Source: Candidatus Omnitrophota bacterium (GTDB lineage Bacteria > Omnitrophota > Gorgyraeia > Gygaellales > Profunditerraquicolaceae). From it: DNA of 5,925 nt. Positions 1 to 5,820 of this stretch are shown here, in pieces (positions within the stretch are counted from its first letter, which is position 1; each line of letters opens with the position of its first letter). A program made the position numbers and the translations under genes. The notes under the pieces are model-generated. The model did not search any database. It saw only the letters and a program-made list of their open reading frames with translations, and was not told the DNA's origin. The stretch lies in NCBI GenBank assembly GCA_903907475.1, contig CAIVOB010000129.1:1-5925 (forward strand), read 5' to 3'.

Positions 1-196
1 AAGTAATTGGAAAAGCTGAAAGGAGTAAAGAAAAAGCGACAACGAAGATTAAATGTTTGCGGTGTAAAGTGAGGGTTTTCTTTTCAATAAGTTTTTTTTC
101 GTCTTTTTGTATTTCTAAGGCGGTATCAAGATCTTTTTTTGAGAGGAGGCCTTTTTCAATTAGGATTTCTCCAATCTTCTTAGGTTTTTTTTCCAT
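1..196 (-). CDS. Partial membrane protein with MshEN / T2SS-ATPase N-terminal-like domain
   Basis: The reading frame starts at ATG 196 on the minus strand and is open to the window edge, giving 65 residues of an incomplete protein. Residues 8-30 (IGEILIEKGLLSKKDLDTAL and what follows) match the pattern of the helical N-terminal domain of GspE/PilB/MshE secretion ATPases: a 'GEiLiekGlit..dL..AL..Q' helix-turn-helix. A basic, lysine-rich stretch follows (about 31-47), then a hydrophobic segment (about 48-63, HLIFVVAFSLLLSAFP) that should cross the membrane. Secretion ATPases have no membrane segment here, so this is more likely a small regulatory or sensory membrane protein that borrowed the domain; MshEN domains of this family can bind c-di-GMP. 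It begins 20 bases after the stop of the 140-residue gene and probably shares its transcript. No strong ribosome binding site is visible. Function unknown; the C-terminal part lies outside the window. Confidence 0.7.
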   Translation of the reverse strand, partial: MEKKPKKIGEILIEKGLLSKKDLDTALEIQKDEKKLIEKKTLTLHRKHLIFVVAFSLLLSAFPIT

Positions 197-216
197 AATT
201 GATTGAAAGGCTGTGG

Positions 217-639
217 TTATTGTATCTTAAAGGTAAGAGGTTTTACAATTTGTTTTTTATTTGTCAGAAGCGTTACCTTATATAGGCCTGAAGGTAGTGT
301 TTTTCCTTCCGGCATCGCAAGCACAATATTAGCGATGCCTTCTCTTTTAGGAATGCTTAAGTTATAGTCGTAGATTGGCAGGTCATCAGTCAGATAATAC
401 CATTTTACTAAAAGCTGAGTATTAATTTTGGCGTTTCTCCAGCTGATCCAAGCGGAGACCTTGGCGGTATTTTTAGGGAAAAGATTAGTTACTTTAAGCG
501 GCGTTAAATTTTCATCCACACCGGTGACGATCTTTGCTTCTTGAATAATGATATCTTTTGGATTGCTAAGATATAAGATCCATAACACAGCCAGGATAAG
601 AAGGACAATATGAATGATAATTATATTTTTTCTGCGCAT
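217..639 (-). CDS. Membrane-anchored protein of unknown function, extracytoplasmic beta-rich domain
   Basis: This is a 140-residue protein. A short basic N-terminus (MRRKN) is followed by one strongly hydrophobic helix at residues 6-24 with no convincing cleavage site, so it is probably a signal anchor leaving about 115 residues outside the cytoplasm. That domain has alternating hydrophobic strands and a tryptophan-rich core (W64, W67, W80 with Y81-Y82), then a 'LPSGLYKVTLLTNKKQ...FKI' ending at residues 115-139. The ending is typical of an Ig-like or other beta-sandwich domain. It contains no cysteine and no catalytic motif I recognise. The start is supported by AGGAG at 646-650 (minus strand), six bases before the ATG. 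The next gene follows after 20 bases. I do not recognise a named family; the DUF2914-like look of the ending is only an impression. Confidence 0.75.
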   Translation of the reverse strand: MRRKNIIIIHIVLLILAVLWILYLSNPKDIIIQEAKIVTGVDENLTPLKVTNLFPKNTAKVSAWISWRNAKINTQLLVKWYYLTDDLPIYDYNLSIPKREGIANIVLAMPEGKTLPSGLYKVTLLTNKKQIVKPLTFKIQ

Positions 640-653
640 TAGTTGCTCCTTTA

Positions 654-745
654 ATTACGTATAATTTAATCATACTTTTCTCTTTAAGTCCATACTTTTT
701 TCAAAGCTTTAGTAATATTCTTGATATCGCCAGGTATTACGTATA
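654..745. repeat. Repeated 10-mer ATTACGTATA in the divergent intergenic region
   Basis: The 10-base word ATTACGTATA occurs at 654-663 and again at 736-745, both inside the 149-base gap between the divergent genes. Each contains the palindrome TACGTA and is followed closely by AATT. The right copy overlaps the -10 box of the promoter at 721-749, and the left copy sits just upstream of the ribosome binding site of the minus-strand gene. The arrangement could be a pair of operator half-sites or may reflect AT-rich promoter sequence. Only the repeat itself is seen; a regulatory role is inference. Confidence 0.35.
671..702. repeat. Direct repeat CATACTTTTYTC, 20-base period
   Basis: CATACTTTTCTC (671-682) and CATACTTTTTTC (691-702) differ at one of twelve positions and start exactly 20 bases apart, about two helical turns, so both would face the same side of the DNA. 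They lie between the minus-strand gene start and the plus-strand promoter, which would suit a regulator of either direction. AT-rich intergenic DNA makes short repeats common, so confidence in function is low. Confidence 0.3.
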
Positions 746-749
746 TAAT
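721..749 (+). promoter_or_regulatory. Sigma-70 type promoter for the UDG-S4-uup operon
   Basis: The -35 box TTGATA (721-726) and perfect -10 box TATAAT (744-749) are separated by 17 bases. Transcription should start near 756, giving a leader of roughly 33 bases to the ATG at 789. The 15 bases 714-728 (AATATTCTTGATATC) recur exactly in the promoter at 3605-3633, and 714-751 matches 3598-3635 at 31 of 38 positions. Confidence 0.8.
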
Positions 750-788
750 TACCCTAATCAATCTGGGAGGGGGGAAAAATAGTTTAAA

Positions 789-1412
789 ATGAAGGATGCG
801 ATAAATAATAGAAATACTTCCAAAAAACTTACCACGCACGTTAAAAGATTGCGGCAGTGTCGGTTGTGTCCGCAGATGTATCCTCCGGTAGTCAGTGGGG
901 GAGCGGTGGTGAGCAAAATTTTATTAGTGGGTCAAGCGCCGGGCGATAAAGAGCCAAAACTGGGCCGGCCATTTGCCTGGACCGCGGGTAAAACTCTTTT
1001 TGGTTGGTTTAGGGCAGCGGGAGGAATAAGTGAAGATCAATTTCGCGCTGCGATATATATGGCGGCAGTGTGCCGTTGTTTTCCCGGAAAAAATCCCACG
1101 GGTGGAGACCGGGTGCCGTCGCCCCTGGAAATATTAAATTGTTCGATATGGCTTAAACGTGAATTAAATATTTTGCAGCCGGATTTGGTTATTCCGGTGG
1201 GGAAACTCGCGATCGCTCAATTTATTCCTTTACAAAAGCTCGATCAGATTATTGGTAAAAAGTTTGTTGTAAATCGCGCGGGGCACACTTTTGATTTAAT
1301 TCCTTTACCGCATCCTTCCGGCGCTTCGCCTTGGCATCGCCAAGAACCGGGTAAGCGTCTACTTAAAAAAGCGCTCAAGCTTATTGTTAAGCATGCGGCA
1401 TATAATTTTTAA
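789..1412 (+). CDS. Uracil-DNA glycosylase superfamily protein (family 4/5-like, 4Fe-4S)
   Basis: This 207-residue protein is likely to remove uracil from DNA at the start of base-excision repair. Motif 1 is GQAPGDKE at residues 48-55, followed by GRPFAWTAGKTLF (59-71), the counterpart of the 'GepPG..ED..G.PF.G.aG..L' block of family 4 enzymes. Motif 2 is PHPSGASPWH (174-183), carrying the catalytic-loop histidine H175. Four cysteines suit a 4Fe-4S cluster: C24 and C27 in a CxxC near the N-terminus, C95 or C97 (VCRC), and C118. The YMAAVCRCFPGKNP...GDRVP stretch (90-110) marks a distinct COG1573 subgroup rather than textbook family 4, so substrate range is uncertain. An in-frame TAG at 780-782 rules out an earlier start than ATG 789. 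The only Shine-Dalgarno-like run (GGGAGGGGGG, 765-774) lies 14 or more bases upstream, which is long. First gene of the operon; 19 bases precede the next gene. Confidence 0.85.
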   Translation: MKDAINNRNTSKKLTTHVKRLRQCRLCPQMYPPVVSGGAVVSKILLVGQAPGDKEPKLGRPFAWTAGKTLFGWFRAAGGISEDQFRAAIYMAAVCRCFPGKNPTGGDRVPSPLEILNCSIWLKRELNILQPDLVIPVGKLAIAQFIPLQKLDQIIGKKFVVNRAGHTFDLIPLPHPSGASPWHRQEPGKRLLKKALKLIVKHAAYNF

Positions 1413-1431
1413 AAATTAAAGGTGTTTAAAG

Positions 1432-1656
1432 ATGGAGTTTAAATTAAAATCTGAGTTTATTGAGCTGGATAATTTACTCAAAGTGCTGGAGTTGGCTGGT
1501 AGCGGAGCGGGAGCCAAACAAATTATTCTTTCGGGTGCGGTCAAAGTTAATGGACAAGTCGAAACTCGTGTGCGTTGTAAATTACGTTTAGGCGATTTAG
1601 TGGAATTCCAAGAGCAGCAAATTACCATAGCACTTAAAGGGGACGGTTCTATTTAA
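1432..1656 (+). CDS. S4-domain RNA-binding protein, YbcJ/RlbA-like
   Basis: This 74-residue protein consists of one S4 RNA-binding domain and resembles the YbcJ/YaaA (RlbA) family, which is normally about 70 residues. Residues 11-20 (ELDNLLKVLE) and 23-35 (GSGAGAKQIILSG) form the two helices. Residues 35-51 (GAVKVNGQVETRVRCKL) are the hallmark loop, and GDLVEFQ (54-60) is the following strand. Members of the family associate with ribosomes or structured RNA; the exact RNA target here cannot be told. AAAGGTG at 1418-1424 is a good ribosome binding site seven bases before ATG. It lies between the glycosylase and uup with gaps of 19 and 13 bases, so it belongs to one operon. In many bacteria related genes sit beside replication or translation genes, which fits this context. 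Confidence 0.85.
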   Translation: MEFKLKSEFIELDNLLKVLELAGSGAGAKQIILSGAVKVNGQVETRVRCKLRLGDLVEFQEQQITIALKGDGSI

Positions 1657-1669
1657 TCGGTTTATAAAA

Positions 1670-3559
1670 ATGGCGTTAATCAGTTTACAGGAAATTAATT
1701 TGGCGTTTAGTGGTCCGCTTATTTTTGATGCTTTAAGTTTACAATTGGAGCCCAGTGAGCGGATTGCTCTATTGGGCCGTAATGGCGCGGGTAAAACGAC
1801 TTTAATGAAGGTTATGAACAGCCAACAGCAGGTTGATGCCGGTAAAGTTATTTTTCAAAAAGGAATTCAGGTCGCTTATTTACCGCAGGAAGTGCCGGTT
1901 GATATTAGCGGATCAGTTTTTGATATCGTTCTTTCCGGGCTAGGAGAAGCTGCCAAATTATTAAGCCAGTATCATCATCTTACTCAGCGTTTGCAAACTG
2001 AACATACTCCGGGATTATTAAAACAGCTGGATTTGTTACAGGATAAACTTAATCATACTGACAGCTGGGATCTTAATAATCAAGTTGTAGAAGTGATTGC
2101 TAAGATGAAGCTCGACGCGGATAGTGATTTCGCGCAATTATCCGGCGGGCAAAAACGCCGCGCGCTTTTGGCCAGAGCGCTGGTGCTTAAGCCGGAAGTT
2201 TTATTGCTTGATGAGCCGACCAATCATTTGGATATTGATTCCATGCTTTGGTTGGAAGAATTTTTGCTAAAGTACTCTGGTACGGTTTTTTTTGTCACGC
2301 ATGATCGAATGTTTATGACTCGGATCGCGACAAGAATTATAGAACTTGATCGGGGGAAAATTTTTAGTTGGTCATGTGATTATAAGACTTTTTTGGAACG
2401 TAAACAAGCGTCACTTGAGATGGAAGAAGCGCGTTGGGAGAATTTTGATAAAAAATTAGCGGAAGAAGAGATTTGGATTCGTAAAGGTGTTAAGGCCCGG
2501 CGCTGTCGTAATGAAGGCCGGGTCAAGGCGTTGGAACATTTGCGGGAAGAAAAGAAAACGCAACGCAAAGTGCTGGGCCAAGTGCGGATGCGTGCGCAAA
2601 AAACCGATCCTTCGGGGCATCGGGTAGCTAAAATTTCACAGCTTGGTTTTGGATATGGAGAGAAATGCTTAGTGAAAGATTTTACGACACAAATCATGCG
2701 GGGAGATAAAATTGGCGTCATCGGGCCTAACGGCAGTGGGAAGACGACTTTGCTGCGATTGTTATTGGGAAAACTTGCGCCGCAAAAAGGTAAGGTTAGT
2801 CTGGGGACGAATTTACAGGTTGCTTATTATGATCAGCTGCGTGAACAGTTAGATGAAAATATGACCGTGGCACAGAATATTAATGGTGAGTCAGATACTA
2901 TCGTCATTAATGGTAAGCCCAAGCATATTATTGGATATTTACAAGATTTTTTGTTTACTCCGGATCGGGCGCGGACTGCGGTGAAGATTCTCTCGGGTGG
3001 GGAACGCAATCGTCTTTTTCTGGCGCGACTATTTTCTAAGCCTTCCAATGTTTTAGTAATGGATGAGCCGACCAACGATTTAGATGTCGAGACGCTAGAG
3101 CTTTTGGAAGAATTATTGTTGGATTATCCTGGCACACTGCTTTTGGTGAGTCATGATCGGGTTTTTCTTAATAATGTCGTTACTTCGACGATGGTTTTAG
3201 AAGGAGACGGAGTGATTAATGAGTATGTTGGAGGTTACGATGACTGGTTGAGTCAGCGTCAACCTGTATTAGTTGCACCGGCAAAAGTAAAATTGGCAAA
3301 AAAAAGCGCGCAATCCAAAAAACCTATAGTAGCGCGCAAACTTACTTCTCAAGAACAGCGGGAATTGGATAGTATTTCCGCGGCAATTGAGAAAATTGAA
3401 ACCGAGCAGAAGAAAATTTACGCGCTCTTGGGTGATTTTAATTTTTATCAGAAAGATGCTCTCGAAATCGCGCAAACTAAAGAGCGCGCGGAATTTTTGT
3501 CGCAAGAGTTGGAAAAAGCTTACGCGCGTTGGGAATATTTAGAAGAGTTATCTCTTTAA
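1670..3559 (+). CDS. uup: ABC-F family ATPase Uup
   Basis: This 629-residue soluble protein has two ABC ATPase domains and no membrane segment, about the length of E. coli Uup (about 635). Domain 1 has Walker A GRNGAGKT (36-43), signature LSGGQ (157-161) and Walker B with catalytic glutamate LLLDEPTNHLD (178-188, E182). Domain 2 has Walker A GPNGSGKT (352-359), LSGGE (441-445) and VMDEPTNDLD (463-472, E466). The charged inter-domain linker (about 240-310) carries the Uup-type RRCRNEGRVKAL block (277-288). The C-terminal 558-629 is the coiled-coil domain that binds nucleic acid in Uup, ending in the family-typical ARWEYLEEL. All catalytic residues are present. ABC-F proteins act on the ribosome; Uup also limits transposon excision and is linked to Holliday-junction tolerance and ribosome assembly. 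The start agrees with the usual MxLIS N-terminus but has no clear ribosome binding site. With only 13 bases after the previous stop, translation is probably coupled. Confidence 0.95.
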   Translation: MALISLQEINLAFSGPLIFDALSLQLEPSERIALLGRNGAGKTTLMKVMNSQQQVDAGKVIFQKGIQVAYLPQEVPVDISGSVFDIVLSGLGEAAKLLSQYHHLTQRLQTEHTPGLLKQLDLLQDKLNHTDSWDLNNQVVEVIAKMKLDADSDFAQLSGGQKRRALLARALVLKPEVLLLDEPTNHLDIDSMLWLEEFLLKYSGTVFFVTHDRMFMTRIATRIIELDRGKIFSWSCDYKTFLERKQASLEMEEARWENFDKKLAEEEIWIRKGVKARRCRNEGRVKALEHLREEKKTQRKVLGQVRMRAQKTDPSGHRVAKISQLGFGYGEKCLVKDFTTQIMRGDKIGVIGPNGSGKTTLLRLLLGKLAPQKGKVSLGTNLQVAYYDQLREQLDENMTVAQNINGESDTIVINGKPKHIIGYLQDFLFTPDRARTAVKILSGGERNRLFLARLFSKPSNVLVMDEPTNDLDVETLELLEELLLDYPGTLLLVSHDRVFLNNVVTSTMVLEGDGVINEYVGGYDDWLSQRQPVLVAPAKVKLAKKSAQSKKPIVARKLTSQEQRELDSISAAIEKIETEQKKIYALLGDFNFYQKDALEIAQTKERAEFLSQELEKAYARWEYLEELSL

Positions 3560-3588
3560 ACTTCGGGTTACCCGCAGGAGTTATTTTT
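3559..3588 (+). terminator. Weak possible terminator after uup
   Basis: A small nested hairpin can form: AACT (3559-3562) with AGTT (3579-3582), enclosing CGGG (3564-3567), loop TTA and CCCG (3571-3574). It is followed by ATTTTT to 3588. The stems are only four pairs each with unpaired bases between them, so termination would be leaky. Its place, just before a new promoter, is what makes it plausible. Confidence 0.3.
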
Positions 3589-3604
3589 AAATACCAGAAT
3601 ATTC

Positions 3605-3633
3605 TTGATATCTTAAGGCATTGAGCATATAAT
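3605..3633 (+). promoter_or_regulatory. Sigma-70 type promoter for the envelope redox operon
   Basis: TTGATA (3605-3610) and TATAAT (3628-3633) are 17 bases apart, the same hexamers and spacing as the promoter at 721-749. The preceding AATATTC and following TC are also identical (3598-3612 equals 714-728), and TATAATTA is shared downstream. Transcription should begin near 3640, giving a short leader of about 24 bases before ATG 3664. Confidence 0.8.
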
Positions 3634-3649
3634 TATTTGTGTCTTTACC

Positions 3650-3654
3650 GAGGA
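3650..3654 (+). promoter_or_regulatory. Ribosome binding site that fixes the RnfD-like gene start
   Basis: GAGGA lies nine bases before ATG 3664. The longer in-frame option, TTG 3637, falls between the -10 box and the expected transcription start and would barely be on the transcript, so 3664 is the better start. Confidence 0.75.
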
Positions 3655-3663
3655 CAAAAGAAG

Positions 3664-4419
3664 ATGCTCAATCTTAAGTCTGTAAAAACTCAATTAATTC
3701 TTTATCTTATCGGTTTTATTGTTTTTCTCACCCTAAAAGATAAAGCTTCCGTTTTTTTGTTTACTTGTTTAATAGCAGTCATATCTGCGTTTGTGATTGA
3801 AAGTATAATCCTGTATTTAAAAACTAAAAAATTTCAACTTACGGAAAGTTCCATTATCACCGGTTTAATTATTGGTTATGTCATTTCCAGTGACGAGGTA
3901 TGGTGGAAATTTATGCTTGCCGTGGCATTCGCGATCATTTCTAAACATCTAATTGTTTTTAAGAAAAAACATCTTTTTAATCCCGCGGCATTTGGTATAT
4001 TTTTGAGTCTTATGATTTTAGGCGTTTCCACACAGTGGAGAGGGACCTATCTTTGGTATATTTTAGTGCCGTTTGGAATTTATTTTATGCATAAGATTAA
4101 TAAAACTGAAGTTGTCATCGGGTATTTCTTAGTTGCTTTGTTATTATTCGGAATTCAGGCGGTTATACAAAAAGTTAATTTTTGGAATGTTTTTGGTTAT
4201 TTTAGTTATTTTTATATTTTTGTGATGGTGATTGAACCGAAAACTACGCCGCTTCAGGCAAAAGGGAAGTATCTCTTTGGTGCGGGTTTGGCAGGATTAA
4301 TTTTTATTTTAACAGAAGTTGGGGTAAGATTTGATGCGGAACTCTTCAGTTTATTAGTGCTCAATATTACTGTTCCAATATTAAATCTTTTACCTTTTAA
4401 AAAAGGAGGCAGGGTATGA
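3664..4419 (+). CDS. Stand-alone NqrB/RnfD-like integral membrane protein
   Basis: This 251-residue polytopic membrane protein resembles NqrB/RnfD, the membrane subunits of Na+-pumping NADH:quinone reductase and of the Rnf complex. Hydrophobic segments lie at about 10-24, 28-52, 62-76, 83-99, 104-121, 128-142, 149-168, 176-190, 203-218 and 227-243. Family-type blocks are SSIITGLIIGYVIS (62-75), SKHLIVFKKKHLFNPAAFG (93-111, with the conserved NPA) and MVIEPKTTPLQAKGK (188-202), the counterpart of the 'DP.T.P...G' loop. Canonical RnfD and NqrB are longer (roughly 350-410) and carry a covalent FMN on a threonine in an SGAT-type motif. I find no such motif between the NPA and EPKTTP blocks. No other nqr or rnf subunit is in the window. 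Its stop overlaps the next start by four bases (ATGA, 4416-4419). It may move electrons or flavin across the membrane for the downstream periplasmic proteins; that is inference. Family membership is likely, function uncertain. Confidence 0.75.
   Translation: MLNLKSVKTQLILYLIGFIVFLTLKDKASVFLFTCLIAVISAFVIESIILYLKTKKFQLTESSIITGLIIGYVISSDEVWWKFMLAVAFAIISKHLIVFKKKHLFNPAAFGIFLSLMILGVSTQWRGTYLWYILVPFGIYFMHKINKTEVVIGYFLVALLLFGIQAVIQKVNFWNVFGYFSYFYIFVMVIEPKTTPLQAKGKYLFGAGLAGLIFILTEVGVRFDAELFSLLVLNITVPILNLLPFKKGGRV
4402..4409 (+). promoter_or_regulatory. Strong ribosome binding site inside the end of the RnfD-like gene
   Basis: AAAGGAGG lies six bases before ATG 4416 and within the last codons (Lys-Lys-Gly-Gly) of the upstream gene. 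Combined with the ATGA stop-start overlap, it indicates that the two proteins are made together. Confidence 0.8.
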
Positions 4420-4766
4420 AAAAAATAGTGTTATTTGGGGTACTTTTTACTTTTTTTACAGTTATCTCTACAGCTTTTGCGCATCCGCCGTCGGATATTC
4501 AGATTACTTTTGACGCCAAGACGAAGATGCTGGATGCCGTGATTATGCATAATACGAGCAATCCGGTGAATCATTATATTAAAAAAGTTGACGTGGGATT
4601 GAATGGAGAGGAAATTATTGAACAGAGCATTGGGCGTCAGGAAAATTCTCTTAGTCAGACCGTGCATTATTTAATTTCGGATGTTAAAGATGGTGATGTG
4701 TTATATGTTGAAGGATATTGCAGCATCAGCGGTGTATTAAAAAAAGAAATTACCGTGAAGTTTTAA
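4416..4766 (+). CDS. Secreted desulfoferrodoxin/superoxide reductase-like protein
   Basis: This is a 116-residue protein with a clear Sec signal peptide: MKK, a hydrophobic core at residues 4-19, and a cleavage site after AFA (20-22). The mature protein would be about 94 residues and would begin with His23 (HPPSDI). Residues 43-64 contain H45, P50 and N52-H53-Y54-I55, followed by a GLNG turn at 61-64. They look like the 'H-x-x-x-x-P-x-x-HYI' iron-ligand region of superoxide reductase, and GYCSISG (100-106) sits where those enzymes have the CNxHG motif with the axial cysteine. C102 is kept but the expected His two residues later is serine (S105 region), and only H45, H53, H84 and H23 remain as possible ligands. 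It may therefore be a redox or metal-binding relative rather than an active superoxide reductase. It is translationally coupled to the RnfD-like gene and followed after 18 bases by msrBA. Fold assignment is by pattern only. Confidence 0.65.
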   Translation: MKKIVLFGVLFTFFTVISTAFAHPPSDIQITFDAKTKMLDAVIMHNTSNPVNHYIKKVDVGLNGEEIIEQSIGRQENSLSQTVHYLISDVKDGDVLYVEGYCSISGVLKKEITVKF

Positions 4767-4784
4767 AAAATAGCGCCTGCGTGT

Positions 4785-5801
4785 ATGAAAATTTTAAGAT
4801 TTTTTTTATTTTTTTTGATTTTACCATTGCTGTTGGGGGCAAAAATGGAAAATGTTAATTCTAATTTCCAAAAAATAAAAATTTTTAATGTTTTGACAAA
4901 TAAGGTAGAAGATGTAAATAAAATTTATAAAACTGATGCTGATTGGAAAAAAATTCTTACTCCAGAGCAGTATCGTGTTACTCGGCTCAAAGGCACGGAG
5001 CAGCCGTTTTTAACGCAGTGCCCGATCCCTCCTAAAGGGGAAAGCGGTATTTATCAATGCGTCGGCTGTAAAACAGATTTATTTCGTTATGAAAATAAAT
5101 TTGAATCACAAACCGGTTGGCCGAGTTTTTGGCAGCCAGTTTCAGAGCTTAATATAAGAATTATTCCGGATAATACTTTAGGCATGAAGCGCAGCGAAAT
5201 TCTTTGCGCCCGTTGTGAAGCGCATTTGGGGCATGTTTTTAATGATGGCCCGCTTCCGAGCGGAAAACGTTATTGTATTAATGTCGTGGCTTTGCAGCTA
5301 GTGCGGGTTATTTCTCAGGAGCAACTTTTGCATAAAGAAATTGCTGTTTTTGGCGCGGGTTGTTTTTGGGGCGCGGAAGCGGTTTTTTGCCGGATAAAAG
5401 GAGTGCTAAATACAACTGTCGGTTTTATGGGCGGAAGCCTAAAAAATCCTACTTATAAAGATGTTTGTACGGATAAAACCGGGCATGTGGAAGTGGTGCG
5501 GGTAGAATATGATCCGCAGATTGTTTCTTATGATGATTTATTAAATGTTTTTTGGGACAATCATGACCCGACAACTTTTAATCGTCAAGGCCCGGATTTT
5601 GGTTCTCAGTATCGTTCGGTAATTTTTTATTATACTTTAGAACAGGAAAAAACGGCACGTCAATCTAAAGCAAGACTAGAAAATTTCAAAAAACCTATTG
5701 TGACTCAAATTGTTGCCGCAGGAGAATTTTATCCGGCAGAGGAGTACCATCAACATTATTTTGAAAAACAGGGTATTAAACCGACTTGTCGCCTGAAGTG
5801 A
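4785..5801 (+). CDS. msrBA: Bifunctional peptide methionine sulfoxide reductase, MsrB-MsrA fusion, exported
   Basis: This 338-residue enzyme reduces both methionine sulfoxide epimers in oxidised proteins. Residues 1-19 form a signal peptide ([19 protein letters not shown]), so the enzyme should act in the periplasm. MsrB spans about 50-175: TEQPF (71-75), zinc cysteine pairs C92/C95 and C141/C144, TGWPSF (110-115), [10 protein letters not shown] (147-156) and catalytic C164 in RYCIN. MsrA spans about 184-338: catalytic C193 in GCFWG (192-196), [12 protein letters not shown] (233-244), the DFGSQYRS region and a C-terminal resolving cysteine C335. C79 is a candidate MsrB resolving cysteine. The domain order B then A is the less common of the two. 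All catalytic residues are intact. No good ribosome binding site precedes ATG 4785. A second in-frame ATG at 4845 (Met21), behind GGGGG, would remove the signal peptide and leave a cytoplasmic form. Third gene of the operon, 18 bases after the previous stop. Confidence 0.93.
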   Translation: MKILRFFLFFLILPLLLGAKMENVNSNFQKIKIFNVLTNKVEDVNKIYKTDADWKKILTPEQYRVTRLKGTEQPFLTQCPIPPKGESGIYQCVGCKTDLFRYENKFESQTGWPSFWQPVSELNIRIIPDNTLGMKRSEILCARCEAHLGHVFNDGPLPSGKRYCINVVALQLVRVISQEQLLHKEIAVFGAGCFWGAEAVFCRIKGVLNTTVGFMGGSLKNPTYKDVCTDKTGHVEVVRVEYDPQIVSYDDLLNVFWDNHDPTTFNRQGPDFGSQYRSVIFYYTLEQEKTARQSKARLENFKKPIVTQIVAAGEFYPAEEYHQHYFEKQGIKPTCRLK

Positions 5802-5807
5802 TAATCT

Positions 5808-5815
5808 AAAGGAGG
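5808..5815 (+). promoter_or_regulatory. Near-perfect ribosome binding site for the 13-residue microprotein
   Basis: AAAGGAGG, followed by AAACG and ATG, is one of the two strongest Shine-Dalgarno sequences in the window. It begins seven bases after the msrBA stop, and it is the main evidence that the very short reading frame after it is translated. Confidence 0.75.
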
Positions 5816-5820
5816 AAACG

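Noticed and set aside
669..704. Minus-strand promoter for the 140-residue gene (TATGAT with upstream TTGAAA)
   Set aside because: The spacer would be 24 bases, too long for sigma-70, and no better pair was found; the promoter for that gene stays unassigned.
1405..1418. Palindrome AATTTTTAAAAATT at the end of the glycosylase gene as a terminator
   Set aside because: It is purely AT with no loop, and the downstream genes are closely spaced as in one operon.
1416..1628. Minus-strand frame of 70 codons
   Set aside because: It lies entirely opposite the S4-domain gene, whose family signature is clear; low-complexity serine/leucine-rich product typical of an antisense frame.
2380..3075. Minus-strand frames inside uup
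   Set aside because: They are antisense shadows of a fully conserved ABC-F gene and have no ribosome binding sites or recognisable domains.
3269..3505. Minus-strand frame of 78 codons opposite the uup C-terminus
   Set aside because: Antisense of the coiled-coil region; the phenylalanine/leucine-rich product reflects the lysine/glutamate codons on the other strand.
3637..3663. TTG start at 3637 extending the RnfD-like protein by nine residues
   Set aside because: It lies between the -10 box and the expected transcription start, and has no ribosome binding site; ATG 3664 has GAGGA at nine bases.
4431..4667. Minus-strand frame opposite the SOR-like gene
   Set aside because: The plus-strand gene has a signal peptide, strong ribosome binding site and coupling to its neighbour; the antisense frame has none of these.
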